From: Azospirillum oryzae
GTDB taxonomy: Bacteria > Pseudomonadota > Alphaproteobacteria > Azospirillales > Azospirillaceae
Length of the DNA: 64,000 bases
NCBI RefSeq assembly: GCF_900177515.1
Contig: NZ_FXAK01000007.1
Span: 728,501-792,500 of the forward strand
Direction: 5' to 3'
In this document: positions 28,881 to 37,336 of the stretch, piece after piece
Numbering within the stretch: the stretch's first letter is position 1
How the letters are laid out: each line of letters starts with the position of its first letter
The notes under the pieces: generated by a model
What the model was told of the DNA's origin: nothing
Seen by the model: only the letters and a program-made list of their open reading frames with translations
Databases searched by the model: none
Position numbers and translations under genes: made by a program

Positions 28881-29372
28881 TCAAACGGTGGGCGAGGCCT
28901 GGGTGAACATCGGATCCTCGATCCGGTGCAGCCGTCCGGCGCCGGTCATCGCGGCGCGCAGCAGCAGGGTCTTGCGGCGGGCGGCGGCCAGCTTGGCGAC
29001 CGGCGCCTCGCGCAGGACCTCCGCGCCATAGGCGTCGGCGACCATCAGTCCGCAATCGTCCGGGATCAGTTCGGTCGGGAACCCGTCGTCGACGGCAAAA
29101 TAGAAGGCATCGCACCAGTCGCGATACTCCTGCCATTTCTGGTCGGAGCGGAAATCGGGAACGCCGCTCTTCACCTCGACGATCAGGATGCTGCCGGCCT
29201 CGTCGATGGCCAGCACGTCGGCCCGCCGGCCGCTCGCCAGCCGGAATTCGGTCAGGGTCGCATAGCCGCGCAGAGCCAGTGCCCGCCGCACGCCGCGGAA
29301 GATCGGCGGCGCCCCCCCGGCCGGGAGGCCGGGATCGCTGTCGGAAACCGGAACGGCAATATCGTCGCTCAT
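28881..29372 (-). CDS. mmcB: MmcB-family DNA repair protein
   Basis: 163-residue protein of the MmcB (formerly DUF1052-type) family with a PD-(D/E)XK-like core: the conserved part runs RRADVLAIDEAGSILIVEVK, whose Asp and Glu-x-Lys (EVK) fit the nuclease fold, followed by SGVPDFRSDQKWQEYRDWCD and YFAVDDGFP. In Caulobacter an SOS-induced homologue protects against mitomycin C. I see no LexA box. It lies between a PAS kinase gene and a REC-HPt gene on the same strand, with gaps of 113 and 88 bases. Confidence 0.85.
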   Translation of the reverse strand: MSDDIAVPVSDSDPGLPAGGAPPIFRGVRRALALRGYATLTEFRLASGRRADVLAIDEAGSILIVEVKSGVPDFRSDQKWQEYRDWCDAFYFAVDDGFPTELIPDDCGLMVADAYGAEVLREAPVAKLAAARRKTLLLRAAMTGAGRLHRIEDPMFTQASPTV

Positions 29373-29485
29373 GGCGCGGTGCCACCATCGAAACAGGAAC
29401 GGGTAGGGAACATGTCCCCACAATGACCTGTCGGCGCGTCGTCGCCAAGGGGCAAAAGATGGCCGGTGAGATCAGGTCACCCCGA

Positions 29486-31096
29486 TCAGCCCGGCAGAAC
29501 GACCGGGGGCAGGGGGGCCGGACGGCAGCGGTCGCGCGGCAGGCTGCGCTCGGCAGGGAAGACCAGCACCACGGCGGTGCCGACGCCGGGTTGGCTGGTC
29601 AGTTCCAGCCGTCCGCCATGCATCTCCACCAGCCGCTTGACGATCGGCAGGCCCAGCCCCGTCCCGCGGGAGTTGCGGGCGATGGTGGAGTCCGACGGTT
29701 CGAAGGGGTGGAGGATGCGGGGAAGATCGGCGGTCGGGATGCCGACGCCCGTGTCGGCCACCATCAGCCCGAGCCCGCCGTCGGGCATGAGATGCACCGT
29801 CAGCACCACCTCGCCGCCGGGACGGGTGTGGGTGACGGCGTTCGACAGCAGGTTGGTCAGCATCTGGGTCAGCGCCTGGGCGTCGCCCTGCAGCAGCGGC
29901 AGGCCGGCCGGCACCTCCCGGCGCATGCGCACGTCGCCTTCCGCCGCCACCTCATTCAGGGCGGAGACGACCCGCAGCGACAGCGTGTCCAGATCCACCC
30001 CTTCCTCAGCCAGCGGCATGCCGCCGCCGTCCAGGCGCGACAGCTCCAGAATGTCGTCGATCAGCGCCAGCAGGTGGGTGCCGGCATCGCGGATGTCGCC
30101 GGCATAGCTGCGGTAGCGCGGGTTGCCCAGCGGCCCGAACGGCTCCGTCAGCAGCATCTCCGAGAAGCCCAGAACCGCGTTCAACGGCGTGCGCAGCTCG
30201 TGGCTCATCTGGGCCAGGAAGGCGCTCTTGGCGCGGCTGGCACTTTCCGCGTCCGCGCGGGCGGCCCGTGCCTCCATCTCGCGAACGCGCAGCCGCTCCT
30301 CGTTCAGCTTCAGCGTCGTGACGTCGGTGTAATGGACCAGCACCCCTCCCGGCACCGCATGCTCGCGGCTGAGCAGCCAGCGCCCGTCGGGCAGCGGCAC
30401 CACCACCGGCGGCTCCAGGCGGCGATGGCGCTCCAGCCGCGCCGTCATCCAGGCCGCGCGTTCCTCGTCGGTGGTCAGGCGCGGATCGGCCAAGGCGAAG
30501 CCGCGGGCCAGCTCTTCGAACGGCACGCCGGGAACCAGCCGGTCGGCCAGATCGGGCAGGTCCTTCTTCAGCCGGCCGTTGGCGTGGACCAGCCGGTCCG
30601 CGTGATCGAACAGGGCGAAGCTCTCGGCGCTGTGTTCCAGCGCCGCGGTCAGGCTTTCGGCCAGCGCCTCGGCCACGGACGGGTTCTCGGGACCGAGATC
30701 GGTCAGGATGGCGCACAGCCCGCCGGGAGCCGGTCCGGCCGCCACCCGCCAGCGCACCGGCGTCGTCCCGCGCCGGGCGGCGACGGTGCGCTCCACCGGG
30801 CCGTGCAGGGCATCGGTCAAGGCGGCGAACAGCCCGGGGCAGGCGGCATCGGTGCCACCCCCGCGCAACCTTTTGCCGGTGAGCGGAGCGACGCCCAGCA
30901 GCCGCTCCGCCGCCGGATTGGCAGACTGCCATTCCAGATCCGTCAGCGCGCCGGTACAATCATGATGTGCCTTGAAGAGCGCAACGGCGTCCGGCAGTTG
31001 CAACATGCCGAACAGCAGCGGATCCACCGACGGGAATTCCCCGGTCTTGGTTCCATCATGCCCTCCGTCGGCACAAGTCTGCGCGTCGCAATCCAT
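29486..31096 (-). CDS. soluble PAS-domain histidine kinase
   Basis: 536 residues, no membrane segment. Two PAS-like regions (about 25-135 and 150-265), a coiled linker rich in Ala/Glu/Arg, HisKA with H299 in MSHELRTPLNAVLG, then HATPase with NLLSNAVTHTRPG, ADTGVGIPTADL and RGTGLGLPIVKRL. It resembles the PAS-kinase type associated with alphaproteobacterial PleC/DivJ. No receiver is fused; the separately encoded REC-HPt protein downstream could be its partner. The tail is Pro/Arg-rich (RDRCRPAPLPPVVLPG). Confidence 0.9.
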   Translation of the reverse strand: MDCDAQTCADGGHDGTKTGEFPSVDPLLFGMLQLPDAVALFKAHHDCTGALTDLEWQSANPAAERLLGVAPLTGKRLRGGGTDAACPGLFAALTDALHGPVERTVAARRGTTPVRWRVAAGPAPGGLCAILTDLGPENPSVAEALAESLTAALEHSAESFALFDHADRLVHANGRLKKDLPDLADRLVPGVPFEELARGFALADPRLTTDEERAAWMTARLERHRRLEPPVVVPLPDGRWLLSREHAVPGGVLVHYTDVTTLKLNEERLRVREMEARAARADAESASRAKSAFLAQMSHELRTPLNAVLGFSEMLLTEPFGPLGNPRYRSYAGDIRDAGTHLLALIDDILELSRLDGGGMPLAEEGVDLDTLSLRVVSALNEVAAEGDVRMRREVPAGLPLLQGDAQALTQMLTNLLSNAVTHTRPGGEVVLTVHLMPDGGLGLMVADTGVGIPTADLPRILHPFEPSDSTIARNSRGTGLGLPIVKRLVEMHGGRLELTSQPGVGTAVVLVFPAERSLPRDRCRPAPLPPVVLPG

Positions 31097-31350
31097 TCAG
31101 CCATCATTGCGGGCCATTCCTAAAAAACACTGAAGGCCGGGCTTGGAGCGTCATCGAATATTTGTCGAATTGTAACAGCCGCATTCGAGTGCTCAAGCAA
31201 TGCTCAGGATTTGCCGAAAAAGCAACGAAAGGTTTGATTGAGGATGCCGTTGTGATCTTCGCGTGGAGTCTGCCGAATGGCGGGCTTTGCAACGGGCCGC
31301 GCCTTCCATAGTGTTGAGTCCTGTCGGAGCATGACGCATGGGATGCAGGT

Positions 31351-32784
31351 GTGACCGTGAACGGCAGCCAAGACGACGCCGACGGTGCGGTGCCGGCCCT
31401 TCTAGTGTTCGGTGCCGGTGGAGCGCTGACCGATTGGACTTCGGCGGCAGCGGTCCTGCCGGCGTTTGCCGGTCGACTGGCGATCGGACTGTCGGCCGAT
31501 GAACTGAACGCCAGCCTCTCCTCCGGCGCGTCGGCCAGCGCACCGGTCGGAGCGACGCCGGTGCGCACGGTCCTGCCGCTTGCCGGCGGCGGCGCGGTGT
31601 GGAGGTTCGACGTATCGCCTCCGTCGCCGGACTCCCCCAAGGCGGCGGCCACGCCGATGGGCGATCCTGCCGGGCGCCTGTTCGCCGCCGCGAGCCACGA
31701 CCTGCGCCAGCCTCTGGCGGCGCTTTCCCTGCTGATCGGCACGCTCGACGGCAGGCTTGACGGCAGGCCGGATCGCGACCTGCTGCGCTCGATGGCCCAG
31801 GCGGTGGAATCCATGCGCAGCATGGTCGACGGCCATTTCGACCTCGTCCGGCTGGAAAGCGGCCTGACCGAACCGGACATCCGCACCCACGCCGTCAACG
31901 GCGTGCTGATGCGCCTTGCGCTGGAGGTGGCGCCGCGTTTCGCCGACCGTGGGCTGCGCTTCACCGTGATGCCCTGTTCGGCCATGGTGCGGACGGATTC
32001 CGCGCTGCTCGAACGTCTGCTGCATGGCCTGGTCGCCAACGCCCTGCGCGCGACGGTCCGGGGCCGCGTGTTGCTGGGCTGCCGCACGCGCGGCGACCGT
32101 CTGCGCATCGAGCTGTGGGACAGTGGCCGCGGCCTGTCGCCGCAACGTCTGGCCGCCTTGCGGACGGAACTGGCGAAGCCGGCCGGGGAAGGGGCGGGGG
32201 CGCTGGGGCTGGACCTGACCCTGGTGCGCGGCCTTGCACGGAAGCTCGGTCTTGGACTGGAGGTCTGTGCCGAGGAGGGGCGGGGCACCGTGATGGCCGT
32301 CGTGGTTCCCCTCTCCGTCGAAATGGGCGGCGATGTGGCCGACGCCTCCGGCCGGGAGGAGGCCGTCGCAGCCCCGGCGCCGGACAGCCGCACCGCCGAC
32401 ATCAGCCGCACCCGTATCCTGGTGATCGAGGACGATCCAATGGTGCTGGCCGCGCTGGAGGCGCTGCTGGGGCAATGGGGATGCAGCGTCCTCGGGGCCG
32501 AGTCCTATGACATGGCCGTCGAACGGATCGGTCCGGCGCCGGCGCCCTTCGACCTCATTATCTCCGATCTGCGGCTGAAGGGGGCTGCCAACGGCATCGT
32601 CGCGATCCGGCAGATCGCCAAGCTGTTCGACCGTCCCGTGCCCGGCATGATCCTGACCGGCGATACCGATCCCAAGCGCCTGCGCGAAGCCCGGTTGTCC
32701 GGATACCCTCTGCTGCACAAGCCGGTCGCGCCGCTCGCCCTGCGTGCCGCCGTCGTCCGCCTGCTCGGACATGATCCCCTTTGA
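31351..32784 (+). CDS. soluble SHDLRQP-type histidine kinase with C-terminal receiver
   Basis: 477 residues starting at GTG 31351, preceded by ATGCAGG; no in-frame ATG lies upstream. The first 100 residues lack a clear sensor domain. HisKA has H116 in AAASHDLRQPLAALSL. The HATPase is recognisable (LVANALRATVRG, LWDSGRGLSPQ, GALGLDLTLVRG). A Pro/Ala linker leads to a receiver with VIEDDPMVLA, acceptor near Asp405 in LIISDLRLKG and KPVAPL. The neighbouring downstream kinase shares the SHDLRQP H-box. Confidence 0.88.
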   Translation: MTVNGSQDDADGAVPALLVFGAGGALTDWTSAAAVLPAFAGRLAIGLSADELNASLSSGASASAPVGATPVRTVLPLAGGGAVWRFDVSPPSPDSPKAAATPMGDPAGRLFAAASHDLRQPLAALSLLIGTLDGRLDGRPDRDLLRSMAQAVESMRSMVDGHFDLVRLESGLTEPDIRTHAVNGVLMRLALEVAPRFADRGLRFTVMPCSAMVRTDSALLERLLHGLVANALRATVRGRVLLGCRTRGDRLRIELWDSGRGLSPQRLAALRTELAKPAGEGAGALGLDLTLVRGLARKLGLGLEVCAEEGRGTVMAVVVPLSVEMGGDVADASGREEAVAAPAPDSRTADISRTRILVIEDDPMVLAALEALLGQWGCSVLGAESYDMAVERIGPAPAPFDLIISDLRLKGAANGIVAIRQIAKLFDRPVPGMILTGDTDPKRLREARLSGYPLLHKPVAPLALRAAVVRLLGHDPL

Positions 32785-32860
32785 TAACAAAGATCTGATT
32801 CTGGAATTGACCTCTTGAAGAAATGCGCACCGAATATTTAGTGTCGCATCTTTCGGTACA

Positions 32861-32873
32861 TGCTGCAGTGCAA
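32861..32873. promoter_or_regulatory. third copy of the phasin-operator 13-mer (one base changed)
   Basis: TGCTGCAGTGCAA. It differs from the two phasin operators only at the central C/G. It lies 216 bases before the CHASE kinase start. No promoter hexamers in phasin-like spacing were found around it, so orientation and target are uncertain. Confidence 0.35.
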
Positions 32874-33043
32874 TGACAATACTGAAACAGAGGCAGGGTG
32901 GATGCGGCAAAATGCAACAAGGTTGCGACGTTTATTCGCAAGGCAAGCCCATTCCTATCCTCCTATCGGTGGATCGAGCTCTTCCTTTGGTTCAATGGTA
33001 AACTTAAACATGCCCATTTATGCTTTTCCTTCGTTATGATCCA

Positions 33044-33066
33044 GTTTGAACACTGACTGTTCGAAC
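33044..33066. promoter_or_regulatory. inverted repeat before CHASE kinase, candidate operator
   Basis: GTTTGAAC-N7-GTTCGAAC, 8-base arms with one mismatch, ending 22 bases before the ATG. The 15-base centre spacing is compatible with a dimeric regulator contacting adjacent turns. Confidence 0.35.
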
Positions 33067-33088
33067 GGATTGGGTGGAGGGCGTTCGG

Positions 33089-35347
33089 ATGAACCGGCGG
33101 TATCGGGCAGGGAGAGGGACGGCGGCGCTGCCGGTGATCATCGTCACCGGGCTGTTCCTGTCGCTTTCGGCCTTTCTGCTGATCCGCAGCGCGACGAGCC
33201 AAGCCGAACATGCCCTGGCCGACCGTCAGGCGATCCAACTCCACGACGAGCTGAAGGCGAGGCTGGAACGCCAGAGCATGCTGCTGCGTGCGCTCAGCGG
33301 TCCGCTGGCCGGCCCCGCCCCGGTGACGGATGCGAGCTTCTCATCGGCGGCCGAACCGCTGCTGCCGCTTTATCCCAATCTGCGGGCGGTGGCCTGGGCG
33401 CGCCGGATTTCCGAACGGAACGTACCGCTGCTGGAGCGGGCGATGCGTTCGGCCGGCTACACGTCGTTCGCGGTTCGCAATGCCGATGGCGGGAGCGGTC
33501 CGGACCACGGCGCCCCTGGGATTTCGGCCGACCGGTTCGTCAATGTGCTGGCCGAACCGCGATCCGCCGCCGGACTGATCGGTCTCGACATGGCCAGCCT
33601 TCCCGGCCAGCGCGACGTGCTGGTGCGGTCCTGCGCGGCGAACCGGCTGGTCGCGGCCGAAGGCGAGCTGCCGCGGGCGGAACTGGGCGAGAGTTCCGTG
33701 CTGATCTACCTGCCGGTCTACACCCGCGAAGTCGAAGATGATCCCGGCCGGCTGGTCGAGCCTATCGTCTGCGACCTGCTGACCGGCTTCCTGTGGACCA
33801 GTTTCGACATCGGGCAGTTGCTGCAGGATGCGGTGCGCCGTGTCGGCATCTCCATCGGCGACGTCTATCTTCTGGAGCCGCCGGCCCGGCCGGGTATGGG
33901 CGCGCCACGGATGCTGGCCGCCGAAGGGACGATCGGCCGTCCCGGAGAACTGCCCCATCCGCCGGTCGATCCCCTCACCGTCGAGCAGTTGACGGGAGAC
34001 GCAGCGCCGCACGCCATCGTCCGCGACATCGCCTTCGCCGGGCGGGTTTGGCGGCTCTACGTGCTGCCGGATGCGGCGCGGCTGTTCAGCGCGGACGACC
34101 GTCTGGCCTGGACCATGCTGATCGGCGGGATCCTCCTGACCGCAGGTGTCGCGGCCTATGTCCTGCGGGAGGCGCGCACCAAGCGCCTGCTGCGGACCGA
34201 GGCGCGTGCCCGTGCCGCCATGGCCCGCGCCCTGCGCGAGAGCGAGGAGCGATTCCGGCTGGCGTTACGCTATTCCAAGGTCTCGCTGTTCAGCCAGGAC
34301 CGCGACCTGCGGCATCTGTGGATCTATTGCCCACGCACCGACCTGCATCCGGAGCGGATGATCGGCCGGACCGATGCCGAGCTGTTCCCGGCGGCGGAGG
34401 CCGCGCGGACGGCGGCCATCAAGCGGTCGGTGATGGAAAGCGGCACCGGCACCCGCTGTGAGCTGGAGCTGACCTATGGCGGCAGCCGGCGGGTGCTCGA
34501 CCTGTCGGTGGAGCCGATGCGCGACGAGACCGGAGCGGTGGCAGGCGTCGTCTGCGCCGCCATCGACATGACGGAATCGGTCGAGATCCGGGATGCGTTG
34601 TCCCGCGCCCATGCCGAGGCGGAGCGGGCCAACCAGGCGAAGAGCCGCTTCCTGGCCGCCGCCAGCCACGACCTCCGCCAGCCCTTCCAGGCGATGAGCC
34701 TGTTCCACCACATCCTGATGAGCAAGCTGGACGATCCCCAGCAGGTGGAGGTTGCGAACAAGCTGGGGGAGGCGCTGACCGCCGGCAACACGCTGCTGTC
34801 CACCCTGCTCGACACCTCCGCGCTGGAGGTCGGCAACGTCAAGCCGCGGGTCTCTGAATTCGAGATCCAGGACATTCTCGCCCGGCTGTCGATCGAGATC
34901 GGCGACCAGGCGATCGACCGCGGGCTTCAGCTGCGGACCGTCGGCTGTTCCGCCCGGGTGCAGAGCGACCCGATCCTGTTGGAGCGCATGATCCGCAACC
35001 TGCTGGTCAATGCCCTGCGCTACACCACCGAAGGGCGGATCCTGCTGGGCTGCCGGCGCCGCTCCGATGCCAACGGCGGATTCCGCTTGTCCATCGAGGT
35101 GTGGGACACCGGCCCCGGCATCGCCGAAGCGGAAATGACGGCGATCTTCGAGGATTTCTACCGCTGCGGCACCGACCAGCGCGACAGCGGCCGGGGGCTG
35201 GGGCTGGGGCTGTCCATCGTCCGCCGCATGTCCCAGATGCTCGACCATCCCGTCACTGTGCGGTCGCGGGTGGGGCGCGGCACCGTTTTCGCGGTCAGCG
35301 TGCCACTGATCGAGCAGGAATGTTCCTGCTGCGCCGCCGCGGAGTGA
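33089..35347 (+). CDS. CHASE-domain membrane sensor histidine kinase
   Basis: 752 residues starting at ATG 33089 after GGAGG. TM1 at about 11-31, a large periplasmic CHASE-type domain (NLRAVAWARRISERNVPLLE, then ESSVLIYLPVYTRE), TM2 near 340-360, a PAS domain (FRLALRYSKVSLFSQDRDL), HisKA with phospho-His near 527 in AAASHDLRQPFQAMSL and HATPase (NLLVNALRYTTEG, VWDTGPGIAEAEM, GLGLGLSIVRRM). CHASE domains bind small extracellular ligands; the ligand here is unknown. There is no receiver. It shares the SHDLRQP H-box with the kinase upstream, suggesting a common ancestry. Confidence 0.9.
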   Translation: MNRRYRAGRGTAALPVIIVTGLFLSLSAFLLIRSATSQAEHALADRQAIQLHDELKARLERQSMLLRALSGPLAGPAPVTDASFSSAAEPLLPLYPNLRAVAWARRISERNVPLLERAMRSAGYTSFAVRNADGGSGPDHGAPGISADRFVNVLAEPRSAAGLIGLDMASLPGQRDVLVRSCAANRLVAAEGELPRAELGESSVLIYLPVYTREVEDDPGRLVEPIVCDLLTGFLWTSFDIGQLLQDAVRRVGISIGDVYLLEPPARPGMGAPRMLAAEGTIGRPGELPHPPVDPLTVEQLTGDAAPHAIVRDIAFAGRVWRLYVLPDAARLFSADDRLAWTMLIGGILLTAGVAAYVLREARTKRLLRTEARARAAMARALRESEERFRLALRYSKVSLFSQDRDLRHLWIYCPRTDLHPERMIGRTDAELFPAAEAARTAAIKRSVMESGTGTRCELELTYGGSRRVLDLSVEPMRDETGAVAGVVCAAIDMTESVEIRDALSRAHAEAERANQAKSRFLAAASHDLRQPFQAMSLFHHILMSKLDDPQQVEVANKLGEALTAGNTLLSTLLDTSALEVGNVKPRVSEFEIQDILARLSIEIGDQAIDRGLQLRTVGCSARVQSDPILLERMIRNLLVNALRYTTEGRILLGCRRRSDANGGFRLSIEVWDTGPGIAEAEMTAIFEDFYRCGTDQRDSGRGLGLGLSIVRRMSQMLDHPVTVRSRVGRGTVFAVSVPLIEQECSCCAAAE

Positions 35348-35852
35348 GCCGCACCCGCCCGTCTCCCCGTCCCGCCCTCCCGTCCTGCCTTCCGATGCCG
35401 CAGCGCGCAATGGTGGCAGTCCCGCCGGCGGGTCCGCATTTCCCGTCCGCCTTCGCGCAAGTTTCGGTTATGCTGCAGCTGCTCACTGCGCCGAAACGAA
35501 CCCAGTAACCCAGCTGCAACAATAGCTTGGCAACTTTATTGATGTAGGTCATTGGGCCCCTTTGCCATAGGGGCTATTTCTTTCGCACAAGCACACTCCT
35601 TGGAAAATCCTTGGAGGGCGAAGGTTCCGCTTCGACGGAGCCCAACAAGACGGAGTTCGGCCCGTCGCCATGGCATCGCCCCAGGAGGGCGCCGGGGGCA
35701 ACGGGAACCGGACTTGGGAGGATACGGCCTGCCGCCGCGACGGATGCCCCGGTCCAACGGGGCATCCGTTCCGGTCACCGGCATTCGGGCTTCCGCCGTT
35801 CTGGGGCGGGTCCGTTGGTCGGGCGCCGCGATCCTTTTCAGGAGCATTGAGT
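35348..35852. other. long leader/intergenic region before the MaoC-Pta gene
   Basis: 505 bases without a convincing gene. It contains an inverted repeat GTTTCGG / CCGAAAC (35461-35467, 35491-35497), a TGC-rich stretch between them, a perfect hairpin at 35740-35769 and an SD AGGAG at 35840. An in-frame ATG at 35670 reads through to the Pta start but its 61 codons have no protein-like pattern. Confidence 0.55.
35740..35769 (+). promoter_or_regulatory. perfect 12-bp hairpin in the pta leader
   Basis: ACGGATGCCCCG - GTCCAA - CGGGGCATCCGT, 84 bases before the start codon. It has no U tract, so is not a simple terminator. It could be a leader RNA structure or a binding site; it matches no riboswitch class I recognise. 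Confidence 0.45.
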
Positions 35853-37322
35853 ATGGACACCGCCATCGCCGCCCCCTCCGCCGTCCCGGCGGGTCGCAGC
35901 GGCCTCGTTCCGACCGGCAAAAACGGCAGCCCCATGATCGAAAACGTCACGTTCGAGGAAATCCACATCGGCCAGCAGGCCAGCCTGTCGCGCCGCCTGA
36001 CCATGTCCGACATCGAGCTGTTCGCGACGGTGTCCGGCGACCTCAACCCGTCCCATGTGGACGAGGATTACGCTGTCGACCACAAGGTGGTCGGGCATGG
36101 CATGTGGTCGGGCTCGCTGATCTCCGCCGTTCTCGGCACCCTGCTGCCCGGCCCGGGCACAGTCTATGTCGGCCAGGATCTGCGGTTCGAGCGTCCGGTC
36201 CTGCTGGGCGACATCGTCACCGTGACGGTCACCGCCAAGTCCAAGGATGCGGAGCGCAAGACGGTCGTCTTCGACTGCCTCGCCGCCAACCAGGACGGCA
36301 AGACGGTGGCGACCGGCATCGCCGAAGTGATCGCCCCGACCGAGAAGGTGCGCCGCGCTGCGGCGGAACTGCCGCAGGTGCAGGTGATCCGCCATGACGG
36401 CCACGAGCTGATGCTGAAGAAGTGCGAGTCGCTGCCGCCGGTGCCGACCGCCGTCGTCCATCCCTGCGACGAAAGCTCGCTGCGCGGAGCCGTCGAGGCG
36501 GCGGAGGCCAACCTGATCGACCCGGTGCTGGTCGGTCCTGAGTCCAAGATCCGCTCCGTCGCCGAGACCTTCGGCCTGGACATCTCCCGTTACCGCATCG
36601 TCGACGTCGCCCACAGCCATGCTTCGGCCGAGACCGGCGTGCGGCTGGCCCGCACCGGCGAGTGCGAGGCGGTGATGAAGGGCAGCCTGCACACTGATGA
36701 GCTGATGGGCGAGGTGGTGCGGAAGGAGACGGGCCTGCGCACCGGCCGCCGCCTCAGCCACGTCTTCGTCATGAACGTCCCGACCTACCCGCGTCCGCTG
36801 CTGATCACCGATGCGGCGATCAACATCTACCCGACGCTGGAGGACAAGGTCAGCATCGTGCAGAACGCCATCGACCTCGCCAAGGTGCTGGGCGTCGAGG
36901 TGCCGCGCGTCGCCATCCTGTCGGCGGTCGAGACCATCAACACCAAGATCGCCTCGACGCTGGAAGCCGCCGCACTCTGCAAGATGGCCGACCGCGGCCA
37001 GATCACCGGCGGCATCCTCGACGGCCCGCTGGCCTTCGACAACGCCATCAGCCGTGAGGCCGCCATCACCAAGGGCATCAAGTCCGATGTGGCCGGACAG
37101 GCCGACATCCTGCTGGTCCCCGACCTTGAGGCCGGCAACATGCTGGCCAAGCAGCTGTCCTTCCTCGCCCATGCCGACGCCGCCGGCATCGTGCTGGGCG
37201 CCCGCGTGCCGATCATCCTGACCAGCCGCGCCGACAATGTGCGCACCCGTCTGGCGTCCTGCGCCGTGGCCGTCCTGTCGGCCGCCGCCCGCCGCCGCGG
37301 TGCCGCCGCCGCGGCCGAGTGA
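35853..37322 (+). CDS. bifunctional MaoC-like hydratase / phosphate acetyl-butyryltransferase
   Basis: 489 residues. Residues about 28-160 form a MaoC hot-dog domain (LFATVSGDLNPSHVDEDYAV contains the catalytic D-N-P-x-H pattern). Residues about 170-489 are a phosphotransacetylase / phosphotransbutyrylase domain (ECEAVMKGSLHTDELMG, VFVMNVPTYPRPLLITDAAI, GILDGPLAFDNAIS). It would convert acyl-CoA to acyl phosphate, feeding the acetate kinase encoded 14 bases downstream; the hydratase part hints at a 3-hydroxyacyl or crotonyl-CoA link to polyhydroxybutyrate turnover. AGGAG lies eight bases before ATG 35853; ATG 35934 is an alternative. Confidence 0.9.
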   Translation: MDTAIAAPSAVPAGRSGLVPTGKNGSPMIENVTFEEIHIGQQASLSRRLTMSDIELFATVSGDLNPSHVDEDYAVDHKVVGHGMWSGSLISAVLGTLLPGPGTVYVGQDLRFERPVLLGDIVTVTVTAKSKDAERKTVVFDCLAANQDGKTVATGIAEVIAPTEKVRRAAAELPQVQVIRHDGHELMLKKCESLPPVPTAVVHPCDESSLRGAVEAAEANLIDPVLVGPESKIRSVAETFGLDISRYRIVDVAHSHASAETGVRLARTGECEAVMKGSLHTDELMGEVVRKETGLRTGRRLSHVFVMNVPTYPRPLLITDAAINIYPTLEDKVSIVQNAIDLAKVLGVEVPRVAILSAVETINTKIASTLEAAALCKMADRGQITGGILDGPLAFDNAISREAAITKGIKSDVAGQADILLVPDLEAGNMLAKQLSFLAHADAAGIVLGARVPIILTSRADNVRTRLASCAVAVLSAAARRRGAAAAAE

Positions 37323-37336
37323 GGAGGGCGGGGCCC

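Larger units (their letters stand above)
32785..33088. other. intergenic region with operator-like sequences
   Basis: 304 bases, clearly less GC-rich than the flanking genes. It contains the TGCTGCAGTGCAA sequence (32861-32873) and an 8-base inverted repeat with one mismatch at 33044-33066; both are listed separately. No gene was found. Confidence 0.6.

Noticed and set aside
35701-35790. Cobalamin or other known riboswitch in the pta leader
   Set aside because: Hairpin present, but none of the conserved riboswitch boxes were found.
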